Source: Rhizobium freirei PRF 81
Lineage (GTDB): Bacteria > Pseudomonadota > Alphaproteobacteria > Rhizobiales > Rhizobiaceae
NCBI RefSeq assembly: GCF_000359745.1
Contig: NZ_AQHN01000061.1
Coordinates: forward strand, 124,001 to 188,000
DNA length: 64,000 nucleotides
Direction of reading: 5' to 3'
Both the position numbers and the translations under genes were made by a program. The notes under the pieces are model-generated. The model was not told the origin of the DNA, ran no database searches, and was given only the letters and a program-made list of their open reading frames with translations. Position 1 is the first letter of the stretch. Every line of letters begins with the position of its first letter. Shown here in pieces: positions 25,625 through 34,369 of this stretch.

Positions 25625-27199
25625 ATGGCGATCCGCACTTTCGTTACCGGGCTGACACTGGCAGGCCTGCTCGCGCTGAGCAGCTGCAATGTCGGCGGGC
25701 AAGGCCCGAAATTCTCGATTATCTCCGGCTCGGAAAACACGATCCTGCAGCCGATCGTCGAGGAGTTCTGCAAAGAGAAGAAGGCGAGCTGCAGCTTCTC
25801 CTATGAGGGCACGCTGGATATCGGCCTGGCCCTGCAAAGCGAAAAGGGCGTCGAGCAGGATGCCGTCTGGCCGGCATCGAGCGTCTGGGTAGACATGTTC
25901 GATGCCAAGCGCCGGGTGAAGTCGCTGGCATCGGTCGCTCAGATGCCGGTCATTCTGGGCGTGCGCAAATCCAAGGCCGAGGCGCTCGGCTGGATCGGCA
26001 AGCCGGTCTATATGAAAGACATATTGGCGGCCGTGAAGAGCGGTTCGCTGAAGTTTCTCATGACATCGGCCACGCAATCCAATTCCGGCGCCAGTGCCTA
26101 TCTCGGCATGCTGTCGAGCGCGCTCGGCAACAAGCCCGTCATCGAGCCGGGCGATCTCGACAAGCCGGATGTCCAGAGTGCGGTCCGCTCGCTCCTTGCC
26201 GGCGTCGAGCGGTCCTCCGGTTCGTCGGGCTGGCTTGCGGATCTGTATACGGAGTCGGCGACGAAGGGCGTGCTTTATGACGCCATGTGGAACTACGAGG
26301 CGCTGTTGAAGGAAACCAACGACAAACTGGCGGGCATGGGCAAGGAGCCGCTCTATGCCATCTATCCGGCCGATGGCGTTGTCATTGCCGATTCGCCGAT
26401 CGGCTTCGTCGATCACGGGCGAGGGCAGGAGGTCGAGACCTTCTTCAACCAGCTCGCCGAATACCTGCGGTCAGCACCGGTACAGAAGCGCATCGCCGAT
26501 ACGGGCCGCCGCATTCCGCTCGCCGATGTCTCCGCCAAGCCGGACCCGTCATGGAATTTCGATCCTACCCGTCTGGTGACGGCGATCCGCATGCCTGAAC
26601 CCGCCGTGATCCGCCAGGCACTCGATCTCTATCAGGTGGCATTGCGAAAGCCGTCACTGACGGCTCTTTGCCTGGATTTTTCCGGGTCCATGGAGGGCAA
26701 GGGCGAGGGGCAGCTGCAGGCTGCGATGCAGTTCCTGTTCAATCCGGATGAGACCGGCAAGGTGCTTGCTCAGTGGACGCCGGCCGATCGCATCATGGTC
26801 ATTCCCTTCGACGCCGATGTGCGCACGACTTTCGAGGGTACTGGAAATCCGGCTCAGCAGAAAATGCTGGTCGACAAGGTTTCACGCCAGCATGCCGGCG
26901 GCGGCACGGATATGTATGCCTGCGCGAGCAGGGCGCTTGACTGGATGCAGGCAAGGCGGGATTTGCCGTCTTATCTGCCGGCGATCGTCATCATGACCGA
27001 CGGAAAATCCGATGATGCCAATCGTGATTTCATGGGTAAATGGGCTTCGGTGAGCCCGCATGTGCCGGTTTTCGGCATCACTTTCGGCGATGCGGACAAG
27101 CGGCAGCTCGATGCTCTCGCGAAAGAGACTTCGGCACGCGTCTTCGATGGCCGTGGCGATCTGGTCAGCGCATTCCGGGCAGTGCGCGGCTATAACTAG
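25625..27199 (+). CDS. Lipoprotein with solute-binding domain fused to vWA domain
   Basis: A 524-residue lipoprotein: a signal sequence ends in LSSC with Cys21 as the lipid site. Residues 28-325 look like a periplasmic solute-binding fold (blocks GSENTILQPIVEEF, AVWPASSVWVDMF, TQSNSGASAYLGML and YPADGVVIADSPIGF). Residues 343-524 are a von Willebrand A domain with a complete metal site: LDFSGSM (Asp351, Ser353, Ser355), Thr428 in GGGTDMY and Asp459 in MTDGKSDD. Both parts should lie in the periplasm. The binding half is related to the protein at 27926-29032. An in-frame TTG three codons upstream is less likely. The TAG stop is part of an interspersed repeat. Confidence 0.85.
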   Translation: MAIRTFVTGLTLAGLLALSSCNVGGQGPKFSIISGSENTILQPIVEEFCKEKKASCSFSYEGTLDIGLALQSEKGVEQDAVWPASSVWVDMFDAKRRVKSLASVAQMPVILGVRKSKAEALGWIGKPVYMKDILAAVKSGSLKFLMTSATQSNSGASAYLGMLSSALGNKPVIEPGDLDKPDVQSAVRSLLAGVERSSGSSGWLADLYTESATKGVLYDAMWNYEALLKETNDKLAGMGKEPLYAIYPADGVVIADSPIGFVDHGRGQEVETFFNQLAEYLRSAPVQKRIADTGRRIPLADVSAKPDPSWNFDPTRLVTAIRMPEPAVIRQALDLYQVALRKPSLTALCLDFSGSMEGKGEGQLQAAMQFLFNPDETGKVLAQWTPADRIMVIPFDADVRTTFEGTGNPAQQKMLVDKVSRQHAGGGTDMYACASRALDWMQARRDLPSYLPAIVIMTDGKSDDANRDFMGKWASVSPHVPVFGITFGDADKRQLDALAKETSARVFDGRGDLVSAFRAVRGYN

Positions 27200-27301
27200 A
27201 GCATTTCTGTTCTAAACGGGGTCGCAGAAATGCTCTATCTCTTTGTTTTCACGCAATTCCGGACGCAAAGCCGCTTCGCATTTTTGCTGGAATTGCTCTA
27301 G
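27196..27301 (+). repeat. Interspersed intergenic repeat, copy B
   Basis: It begins CTAGAGCA and ends TGCTCTAG, so the ends are inverted repeats. Inside, TAGAGCATTTCTG (27197) and CAGAAATGCTCTA (27225-27237) form a perfect 13-bp stem, and GCAATTCC (27253) with GGAATTGC (27289-27296) form a second. It aligns with copy A at 20776-20877. The TAG stop of the vWA gene is the first three bases of the first stem. Confidence 0.75.
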
Positions 27302-27308
27302 GACGGTA

Positions 27309-27926
27309 ATGCGCAACTGGTTCGGCAATGACTGGAATTGGATCGTAGCGGGGTTGGCCGCCGCAATCGTCGTGCCTTTGCTCAGCTTCTTTGCCGGTAT
27401 GCCGATATGGATCGCGGCGATCATCGGCCTCCTGGTCTTCGTCGGCCTCATCTTCGCGCTTGCACCCAAGCGCCTTTTCGAAGGGCTGGACGCCAAGGCG
27501 ATCGGCAAGGGGCGTCTGGAATTTGCCCGCGACCTGTTGAGCGCGGCGGTGCCCGCTGCGCAAAGGCTGGAAGCGTCGGCGGGCCAGATCGCCAGCAAGG
27601 ATACGGCAAAGCGGGTGCGACATCTGGCGGAAATCGCCGCCGACGTCTTCGCCAAGGTGGAGGCCAACCCGGAAAGCGCCGGCACGGTCAGGCGGTTCCT
27701 GAGCTACTACCTGCCGCGCGCGGCGGAGGTCGCGGAAGGGTTTGCCACAATCGAGGCGAAGCGCCAGCCGGATGCCGCGCGTCTGCAAGAAGTCGCCCTC
27801 GTTCTGACTAAGCTGGAAGACGCTTTCGTGCATTATTCCGACAGCCTGATCGAAGACAGGCTCGATACGCTTGATACGGAGTTGCGCCTCATACAGGCCT
27901 CGCTCAAAGAGGATATAGGACGCTGA
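27309..27926 (+). CDS. XpaC family membrane protein
   Basis: A 205-residue protein with two adjacent N-terminal membrane spans (about residues 11-28 and 32-51) and a helical cytoplasmic part that matches the XpaC family (PF10112, named for 5-bromo-4-chloroindolyl phosphate hydrolysis). Conserved parts are LEFARDLLSAAVPAAQRLEA, VFAKVEANPESAGTVRRFL and the end LDTLDTELRLIQASLKED. Its biochemical role is unknown. XpaC genes usually accompany TelA genes, as here. AGGACGG precedes the ATG. Its stop overlaps the start of the next gene (TGATG). Confidence 0.85.
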   Translation: MRNWFGNDWNWIVAGLAAAIVVPLLSFFAGMPIWIAAIIGLLVFVGLIFALAPKRLFEGLDAKAIGKGRLEFARDLLSAAVPAAQRLEASAGQIASKDTAKRVRHLAEIAADVFAKVEANPESAGTVRRFLSYYLPRAAEVAEGFATIEAKRQPDAARLQEVALVLTKLEDAFVHYSDSLIEDRLDTLDTELRLIQASLKEDIGR

Positions 27927-29032
27927 TGGCCATTTCCCGCCGCGCTTTTGGAGTAGGGCTTCTTGCCGCCGGTATCGCAGGGACCGGAGGCTATTTCGCC
28001 GTCAAGGATCGGCCGGAGCTGCAGGGGCTGCTCGGCAACCGCACGAAGCTGTTCGGCTTCATTGGCGGCGAGAAAGAAGCATTCCTCGCCGATCAGGATG
28101 TGATTTCGGCGCTGCACGGCCACGGGCTTGAAATTAACAGCCGCGTCGCGGGCTCGGTCGAGATGGTGCGCGAGCAGGCGCTTCTGTCGCAGAACCCCGC
28201 CTTCCTCTGGCCCTCCTCGTCGATCATGGTCGATATTGCCCGGCAAGGCGGCATCAAGATCCGCAATGATCGGGTCATCCTCAATACGCCTGTGGTCGTC
28301 TATTCCTGGCAGCCTGTTGTCGACGGGTTGACCAGGGCAGGACTTGTCACCGCCACCGCGGAGGGACATCATCAGCTTGACCTCAAGGCGCTGCTGGATG
28401 CCGTGCTCGCCGGGACGAACTGGTCGAAGCTCGGCGTCAATTCGCTCTACGGTCAGGCCAGAATTGTCTCCACGGACCCCAACCGCTCCAACTCCGGCTT
28501 CATGTTCTCCGGTCTGGTGCTGAGCCTCCTGAGCGGTAATGTGGCCAGCGCCGCAGGTCTCGCGCAGTTCGGAGATAAGGCGCAGGCCATCTTCCGCAAC
28601 ATGGGCTTCAAATCGTCGTCGTCGGGCAAGCTCTTCGAGCAGTATCTGGCCGGCGGCATCGGCGGCGAGCCGATGATCGTCGGCTATGAGAACCAGCTGG
28701 TGGAATGGATCCTTGCCGATCCGAAGCGCTGGCAGAGAATCCAGGCCAGCAACGGTGCCAAGCCCGTAGTGCTCTATCCGCATCCGACCGTCTATTCCGC
28801 GCATCCGCTGATCGCCATCGACGAGCAGGTCGATCGCATGATCGAGGCTCTCATCAGCCCGCGATTGCAGCAGCTCGCCTGGACGAAGCATGGTTTCCGC
28901 GGGCCGCTCGGAACCGCGACCGGCGATGCCGACAGCGCAATTGCCGGCCTGCTGCCGGCGGAAATCGACGCCGTCTTGCCGATGCCGGACGCCCATGTCA
29001 TGCTGACGCTGCTCGATAAACTGGCCAGCTGA
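27926..29032 (+). CDS. Tat-type solute-binding-like protein
   Basis: A 368-residue protein beginning with a twin-arginine signal (SRRAFGVGLLAAGIAG), so probably exported folded. The remainder resembles the binding half of the vWA lipoprotein upstream: FLWPSSSIMVDIA matches VWPASSVWVDMF, and NRSNSGFMFSGLVLSLL matches QSNSGASAYLGMLSSAL. It lacks a vWA domain and a lipobox. The duplicated binding domain suggests both proteins see the same kind of ligand or contact each other. No ABC permease or ATPase genes accompany them, which argues against simple import. The start overlaps the xpaC-type stop by one base. It is the last gene of the operon. Confidence 0.8.
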   Translation: MAISRRAFGVGLLAAGIAGTGGYFAVKDRPELQGLLGNRTKLFGFIGGEKEAFLADQDVISALHGHGLEINSRVAGSVEMVREQALLSQNPAFLWPSSSIMVDIARQGGIKIRNDRVILNTPVVVYSWQPVVDGLTRAGLVTATAEGHHQLDLKALLDAVLAGTNWSKLGVNSLYGQARIVSTDPNRSNSGFMFSGLVLSLLSGNVASAAGLAQFGDKAQAIFRNMGFKSSSSGKLFEQYLAGGIGGEPMIVGYENQLVEWILADPKRWQRIQASNGAKPVVLYPHPTVYSAHPLIAIDEQVDRMIEALISPRLQQLAWTKHGFRGPLGTATGDADSAIAGLLPAEIDAVLPMPDAHVMLTLLDKLAS

Positions 29033-29065
29033 GGGTTAGGCGCGGTTATTTTTCGATGGGAAAGC

Positions 29066-29093
29066 CTTGCATTCCAAGCGAATCGAATGTAAG
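29066..29093 (+). promoter_or_regulatory. Candidate leader hairpin upstream of rpsB
   Basis: CTTGCATTC and GAATGTAAG form a 9-bp stem with one G-U pair and a 10-base loop. GCATTCC followed by GTAAGG recurs at 29100-29117. It could be part of an S2-responsive rpsB leader or overlap the promoter. No T-run follows. Confidence 0.3.
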
Positions 29094-29220
29094 GGCACCC
29101 GCATTCCACACGTAAGGCATGGGATTGTCCGGGAGAAATCCGGATCGTTCCGCCCGGTGGCATCCTCGAAGAGGGTGCTGTTCGCCTTGCGGAGGTTCAA
29201 CCGGTAAAGGAGACAAAGGC

Positions 29221-29988
29221 ATGGCATTGCCTGATTTTTCTATGCGCCAGCTTCTGGAAGCTGGTGTTCACTTCGGTCACCAGACGCACCGCTGGAACCC
29301 GAAGATGAAGCCCTACATTTTCGGCGATCGTAACAACATCCACATCATCGACCTCGCCCAGACGGTTCCGATGCTGAGCCGCGCTCTGCAGGTTGTCAGC
29401 GACACCGTTGCTCGTGGCGGCCGCGTTCTGTTCGTCGGCACCAAGCGTCAGGCGTCTGAACTGATCGCCGACAGCGCAAAGCGTTCGGCTCAGTACTACG
29501 TCAACGCCCGCTGGCTCGGCGGCATGATGACCAACTGGAAGACGATCTCCAACTCGATCCAGCGTCTGCGCAAGCTCGACGAAATCCTCTCCGGCGAAGC
29601 CCAGGGCTTCACCAAGAAGGAGCGTCTGAACCTTGAGCGCGAACGCGAAAAGCTCGACAAGGCCCTCGGCGGTATCAAGGACATGGGCGGCACGCCGGAC
29701 CTGATGTTCATCATCGACACCAACAAGGAAAAGATCGCGATCGACGAAGCTAAGCGCCTCGGCATTCCGGTCGTCGCCATCATCGACTCGAACTGCGATC
29801 CGGACCTGATCGACTATCCGATCCCGGGCAACGACGACGCTTCGCGCGCCATCGCTCTTTACTGCGACCTGATCTCGCGCGCTGCCATCGACGGCATCGC
29901 TCGCCAGCAGGGTGCATCCGGCCGTGATCTCGGCGCTTCCGAGGAAGCCCCGATCGAGCCGACCCTGGCGGACGGCACCGAAGCCTGA
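29221..29988 (+). CDS. rpsB: 30S ribosomal protein S2
   Basis: A 255-residue S2 protein, which binds the head-body junction of the 30S subunit. Diagnostic blocks are [63 protein letters not shown] and the nucleotide-like [22 protein letters not shown] lies 6 bases before the ATG. It is followed by tsf, as in almost all bacteria, but a terminator-like hairpin lies between the two. Confidence 0.98.
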   Translation: MALPDFSMRQLLEAGVHFGHQTHRWNPKMKPYIFGDRNNIHIIDLAQTVPMLSRALQVVSDTVARGGRVLFVGTKRQASELIADSAKRSAQYYVNARWLGGMMTNWKTISNSIQRLRKLDEILSGEAQGFTKKERLNLEREREKLDKALGGIKDMGGTPDLMFIIDTNKEKIAIDEAKRLGIPVVAIIDSNCDPDLIDYPIPGNDDASRAIALYCDLISRAAIDGIARQQGASGRDLGASEEAPIEPTLADGTEA

Positions 29989-29999
29989 TCGCGCATGGA

Positions 30000-30021
30000 G
30001 GCGGGCAGTAGACTGTCCGCC
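30000..30021 (+). promoter_or_regulatory. Hairpin after rpsB
   Basis: GGCGGGCAG and CTGTCCGCC pair over 9 bp (one G-U) with a TAGA loop, 12 bases after the rpsB stop. There is no T-run, so it is more likely a 3'-end-protecting structure than a full terminator. Confidence 0.45.
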
Positions 30022-30040
30022 CAAGCGCAATGACATCCGG

Positions 30041-30092
30041 GATAAGGCCGTTTGCGACTTCAACGAGTTCGAGCGGCCTTATCGCGTTTTTG
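30041..30092 (+). terminator. Terminator or attenuator between rpsB and tsf
   Basis: GATAAGGCCG and CGGCCTTATC form a perfect 10-bp stem with a 23-base loop, followed by GCGTTTTTG. It lies about 170 bases before tsf and would limit read-through from rpsB. Confidence 0.65.
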
Positions 30093-30259
30093 ATAACGCC
30101 TCGCCTGGGCGGAAATCCGGGCATGATCCAAACAGAATTCCACAGTATGACGCAGCTTCATAACGCTGTCATACTTACGGGTACATTTCGTCCCTCAAAT
30201 CGGTGCCGCTTCGGCTCAAAGCTGTATGCCGCACCGTATGAACCGACAAGAGGAAGCTT

Positions 30260-31186
30260 ATGACCGAGATTACGGCTGCACTGGTGAAAGAACTGCGCGA
30301 AAAGTCTGGCGCAGGCATGATGGACTGCAAGAAGGCGCTGACGGAAACCAACGGCGATATCGAAGCCGCGATCGACTGGCTGCGCGCCAAGGGCATCTCC
30401 AAGGCCGACAAGAAGTCCGGCCGCACCGCCGCTGAAGGCTTGGTCGCCATTGCCGGCGCCGGTCACAAGGCTGTTGTCGTCGAGCTCAACTCCGAAACCG
30501 ACTTCGTTGCCCGTAACGATGCCTTCCAGGACCTCGCTCGCGGCGTCGCCGAAGTTGCGTTGTCCACCGACGGCACGGTCGAAGCCATTTCGGCTGCGAC
30601 CTACCCGGCATCCGGCAAGCCGGTCGCCGACACCATCAAGGACGCGATCGCAACCATCGGCGAAAACATGACGCTTCGTCGTGCCGCCAAGCTGGAAGTC
30701 GAGCACGGCGTCGTGGCGACCTACATCCACAATGCTGCCGGCGACGGCATCGGCAAGCTCGGCGTTCTGGTTGCCCTGAAGTCGGTCGGCGACAAGGCCG
30801 TTCTGACCTCGATCGGCCGCCAGGTTGCCATGCACATTGCTGCCACCAACCCTCTGGCCATCCGCGCCGAGGAAGTCGATGCCGCAGTCGCCGAGCGCGA
30901 GCGTAACGTCTTCATCGAGCAGTCCCGCGAATCCGGCAAGCCGGAAGCCATCATCGAAAAGATGGTGGAAGGCCGCATGCGCAAGTTCTTCGAGGAAGTC
31001 GCTCTTCTCTCGCAGGCTTTCGTCATCAACCCGGACCTGACGGTCGCTGCTGCCATCAAGGAAGCTGAAAAGACCGCCGGCGCCCCGATCGAAATCACCG
31101 GCATGGCCCGTCTGCTCCTCGGCGAAGGCGTCGAGAAGGAAGAAACCGACTTCGCTGCCGAAGTTGCTGCCGTCGCCAAGGGCTGA
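30260..31186 (+). CDS. tsf: Translation elongation factor Ts
   Basis: A 308-residue guanine nucleotide exchange factor for EF-Tu. The N-terminal domain has [20 protein letters not shown], and the core holds the TDFVARN motif (residues 80-86) that contacts EF-Tu and [10 protein letters not shown]. The C-terminal part has the coiled-coil and subdomain elements typical of full-length bacterial EF-Ts. AGAGGA precedes the ATG. Confidence 0.97.
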   Translation: MTEITAALVKELREKSGAGMMDCKKALTETNGDIEAAIDWLRAKGISKADKKSGRTAAEGLVAIAGAGHKAVVVELNSETDFVARNDAFQDLARGVAEVALSTDGTVEAISAATYPASGKPVADTIKDAIATIGENMTLRRAAKLEVEHGVVATYIHNAAGDGIGKLGVLVALKSVGDKAVLTSIGRQVAMHIAATNPLAIRAEEVDAAVAERERNVFIEQSRESGKPEAIIEKMVEGRMRKFFEEVALLSQAFVINPDLTVAAAIKEAEKTAGAPIEITGMARLLLGEGVEKEETDFAAEVAAVAKG

Positions 31187-31241
31187 TTGACGAACGGAAG
31201 TCATATCCCGATTTGGTGAAACCATATCAGGGAAAACCTCA

Positions 31242-31267
31242 GGGCATCGCGTGACAACGCGGTGCCC
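31242..31267 (+). terminator. Weak terminator-like hairpin after tsf
   Basis: GGGCATCGCG and CGCGGTGCCC pair over 10 bp (one G-U) with a 6-base loop. The following sequence TTCGTGT is only weakly T-rich, so termination may be partial and pyrH may still be reached from tsf. Confidence 0.45.
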
Positions 31268-31321
31268 TTCGTGTATCCGGCATTCACAACCATTCCCCCG
31301 CGATGACTTCAAGGAGCCCAT

Positions 31322-32041
31322 ATGTCCCAGCCGATCTACAAGCGTGTATTGCTCAAGGCCTCCGGCGAAGCGCTTATGGGCAGTCAAGGTTTCGGTATCG
31401 ACGTTACCGTCGCGGACCGGATTGCCTCTGATATCGCGCAAGCCCGCGCCATGGGCGTCGAAGTCGGCGTCGTGGTCGGCGGCGGCAATATCTTCCGCGG
31501 TGTGGCCGTGGCCTCCAAGGGTGGCGACCGCGTGACCGGCGACCACATGGGAATGCTCGGAACCGTCATCAATGCGCTGGCGCTGGCAACCTCGCTGCGC
31601 AAGCTCGACATCGAAACCGTCGTGCTCTCGGCCATTTCCATGCCGGAGATCTGCGAGAGCTTCTCGCAGCGCGCCACGCTTTATCATCTCTCGCTCGGTC
31701 GCGTAGTGATCTTTGCCGGCGGCACGGGAAACCCGTTCTTCACCACCGATTCGGCCGCCGCGCTGCGCGCCGCGGAAATGGGCGCGCAGGCGATCTTCAA
31801 GGGCACGCAGGTCGACGGCATCTATTCCGCCGATCCGAAGAAATTCCCCGATGCGGAGCGCTTCGACCATCTGACGCACAGTCAGGTGCTCGAGAAGGGC
31901 CTTGCCGTCATGGACGTAGCCGCCGTGGCGCTTGCGCGGGAAAACGCAATTCCGATCATCGTCTTCTCGATCCACGAGAAGGGCGGATTCGCGGAAATCT
32001 TGACCGGCGGCGGCCGCAAGACCATCGTATCAGACAACTGA
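31322..32041 (+). CDS. pyrH: UMP kinase
   Basis: A 239-residue kinase that makes UDP from UMP with ATP, of the amino-acid-kinase fold. Key loops are [41 protein letters not shown] and [18 protein letters not shown], all bacterial UMP kinase hallmarks. AAGGAG lies just before the ATG. It is 55 bases upstream of frr, and the tsf-pyrH-frr-uppS-cdsA order is widely conserved. Confidence 0.97.
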   Translation: MSQPIYKRVLLKASGEALMGSQGFGIDVTVADRIASDIAQARAMGVEVGVVVGGGNIFRGVAVASKGGDRVTGDHMGMLGTVINALALATSLRKLDIETVVLSAISMPEICESFSQRATLYHLSLGRVVIFAGGTGNPFFTTDSAAALRAAEMGAQAIFKGTQVDGIYSADPKKFPDAERFDHLTHSQVLEKGLAVMDVAAVALARENAIPIIVFSIHEKGGFAEILTGGGRKTIVSDN

Positions 32042-32096
32042 CATTCCTGTGGCGCCGAGCATGGCTGGCGTCGCCCTATTAGACGGGAGTATAAAC

Positions 32097-32657
32097 ATGA
32101 GTGAAGGCAACGAACTCAAGGAACTGAAGCGCCGTATGGACGGCGCCATCGCGGCATTCAAGAGCGACATCGCCTCGTTGCGCACCGGGCGCGCATCCGC
32201 CAATATCCTGGATCCGGTCACGATCGAAGCCTATGGCTCGCGCATGCCGCTGAACCAGGTCGCCAACATCACCGTTCCGGAGCCACGCATGCTGACCGTA
32301 TCGGTCTGGGACAAATCGATGGTCAGCGCCGTCGAACGCTCCATCCGCGAATCCAACCTCGGCCTCAATCCGATCGTCGATGGCCAGAACCTGCGTATCC
32401 CGCTGCCGGAGCTCAACGAAGAGCGCCGCCGCTCGCTGGTGAAGGTCGCCCATGAATATGCGGAGAAGGCCAAGGTTGCGATTCGCCACGTTCGCCGTGA
32501 CGGGATGGACGGTCTCAAGAAGGCCGAAAAGGACGGCGTGATCGGCCAGGACGAGAGCCGATCCCTCTCCGAGCGTGTGCAGAAAATGACGGATGAGACG
32601 ATTTCGGATATCGACCGCTTGCTAGCCGACAAAGAAAAGGAAATCATGCACGTCTGA
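32097..32657 (+). CDS. frr: Ribosome recycling factor
   Basis: A 186-residue factor that splits the post-termination ribosome with EF-G. The family blocks are present: [54 protein letters not shown] and a C-terminal coiled coil ([20 protein letters not shown]). GGGAG lies 8 bases before the ATG. The size matches the usual 185. Confidence 0.97.
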   Translation: MSEGNELKELKRRMDGAIAAFKSDIASLRTGRASANILDPVTIEAYGSRMPLNQVANITVPEPRMLTVSVWDKSMVSAVERSIRESNLGLNPIVDGQNLRIPLPELNEERRRSLVKVAHEYAEKAKVAIRHVRRDGMDGLKKAEKDGVIGQDESRSLSERVQKMTDETISDIDRLLADKEKEIMHV

Positions 32658-32765
32658 TCGTAAGCTGGGGGACTGTCGCTCTTTCGGTTTGGAAACATTG
32701 AAAGCGGTGATCGCGCCCTAGATTACGAGGCCAGAACATCTTCTGCCGAACGAAACCGGATACAC

Positions 32766-33512
32766 ATGTCAGCTCCCACGTTCTCTGTCGTACCTGAACA
32801 CGTTGCCATCATCATGGATGGCAATGGGCGTTGGGCCAATGCGCGCGGGCTGCCGCGCACCATGGGCCATCGCAAGGGCGTGGAGGCGGTGCGGGAGACC
32901 GTGCGGGCGGCTGGCGATGTCGGCATAAAATATCTGACGCTGTTTGCCTTCTCCTCGGAGAACTGGCGCCGTCCGGAGACCGAGGTGAGCGATCTGCTCG
33001 GTCTGCTCAAAGCATTCATCCGGCGGGATCTTGCCGAGCTTCACCGGCAGAATGTGCGGATCCGCGTCATCGGCGACCGCACCAATTTGCGCAGCGATAT
33101 CCTGCCGTTGCTGCTCGAAGCCGAGGAAACCACCAGGAACAATACCGCTCTTACGCTGGTGATCGCGTTCAACTATGGCTCGCGCGACGAGATTGCGCGT
33201 GCCTTCGTCAGCCTGGCAAAGGATGTGGAGGCAGGGCGGTTGCGTCCGCAGGACATCGGGCCTGAGCTGGTCGGCGCGCGTTTGGATACCGCCGGCATTC
33301 CCGATCCTGACCTCATTATCCGCACGAGCGGCGAGGAGCGGTTGTCGAACTTCCTGCTTTGGCAGGCCGCTTATTCCGAATTCATGTTCATGCCGGAATA
33401 CTGGCCTGATTTCAGCCGCGATCTTTTCTTTGCAGCGCTGGAGAAGTATGCCGCGCGCGACCGGCGCTTTGGCGGTCTTTCCGCCAAGCCGGCGGCGGCC
33501 GTGGGGTCCTGA
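32766..33512 (+). CDS. uppS: Undecaprenyl pyrophosphate synthase
   Basis: A 248-residue cis-prenyltransferase that builds the C55 lipid carrier for peptidoglycan and polysaccharide synthesis. Asp18 of [10 protein letters not shown] is the Mg/diphosphate site. [25 protein letters not shown] and [19 protein letters not shown] are the other family signatures. The TGA overlaps the cdsA ATG (TGATG). Confidence 0.96.
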   Translation: MSAPTFSVVPEHVAIIMDGNGRWANARGLPRTMGHRKGVEAVRETVRAAGDVGIKYLTLFAFSSENWRRPETEVSDLLGLLKAFIRRDLAELHRQNVRIRVIGDRTNLRSDILPLLLEAEETTRNNTALTLVIAFNYGSRDEIARAFVSLAKDVEAGRLRPQDIGPELVGARLDTAGIPDPDLIIRTSGEERLSNFLLWQAAYSEFMFMPEYWPDFSRDLFFAALEKYAARDRRFGGLSAKPAAAVGS

Positions 33513-34345
33513 TGAGCCGCGAACTCAGGCTGCGCATCATCTCCGGCATCATCCTTGCCGTTCTCGTTCTTGCAGCCACCTGGTATGGCGGCCTGAGTTT
33601 CCGGCTCCTGGCAGCGGCAATCAGCCTGCTTGTTTATTATGAATGGTCGACCATATCGGATCTGCATGGAAGCGATCCGCAGGGAAATGCGCTCGGCTGG
33701 GTCGGCCTCGTCGTGATTGCCGGTGCGACCGTGACGGGCGAATCGGTCTATTCTCTCGAAGTTCTCGCGGCCTTTGTCGTCGTCACGGCGGTCATCGTCG
33801 CCATTCGCCAAAAGAGCTGGTGGCTGCCCGGGGGGGTGCTCTATTCCGGATTGACAGCAATTGCGCTTGCCGAGATTCGCGATGACGATCTTCGTGGCTT
33901 CGTGCTGATGCTGTTCATCTTCGCCACCGTCTGGGCAACCGATATCCTCGCCTATTTCGTCGGCCGCGCGATCGGCGGTCCTAAGCTTGCGCCGCGCATA
34001 TCGCCGGGCAAGACCTGGTCGGGGGCCATAGGTGGCGCCGTTGCAGCCGTCATAGCCGGAACCGCGGTCGTCTGGAGCTATTTTTCCGCCGATGACTTGC
34101 GGATTCCCCTGCTCGCGCTGGTGCTGTCCGTCTGCAGCCAGATCGGCGATTTGTTCGAGTCCTTCATCAAGCGCCGTTTCGGGGTTAAGGATTCCGGTTA
34201 TCTGATTCCGGGCCATGGCGGCGTCATGGATCGCGTCGATGGACTAATTTTTGCTTGTTTTGCGGCGTTTTTGTTGGCTATCGTAATATCGCTGACAAAG
34301 AGCGGCGAGACCTTGTCACTGGGCGGCGTTCTGCTCGGTGTCTGA
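33512..34345 (+). CDS. cdsA: Phosphatidate cytidylyltransferase
   Basis: A 277-residue, multi-span inner-membrane enzyme that makes CDP-diacylglycerol, the precursor of all major phospholipids. Its C-terminus carries the CDS signature: SFIKRRFGVKDSGYLIPGHG followed by GVMDRVD. RISPGKTWSGAIGG lies before it. It overlaps uppS by one base and precedes rseP by 24 bases. Confidence 0.95.
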   Translation: MSRELRLRIISGIILAVLVLAATWYGGLSFRLLAAAISLLVYYEWSTISDLHGSDPQGNALGWVGLVVIAGATVTGESVYSLEVLAAFVVVTAVIVAIRQKSWWLPGGVLYSGLTAIALAEIRDDDLRGFVLMLFIFATVWATDILAYFVGRAIGGPKLAPRISPGKTWSGAIGGAVAAVIAGTAVVWSYFSADDLRIPLLALVLSVCSQIGDLFESFIKRRFGVKDSGYLIPGHGGVMDRVDGLIFACFAAFLLAIVISLTKSGETLSLGGVLLGV

Positions 34346-34369
34346 AATTCATACGAACAGGATCGTTGC

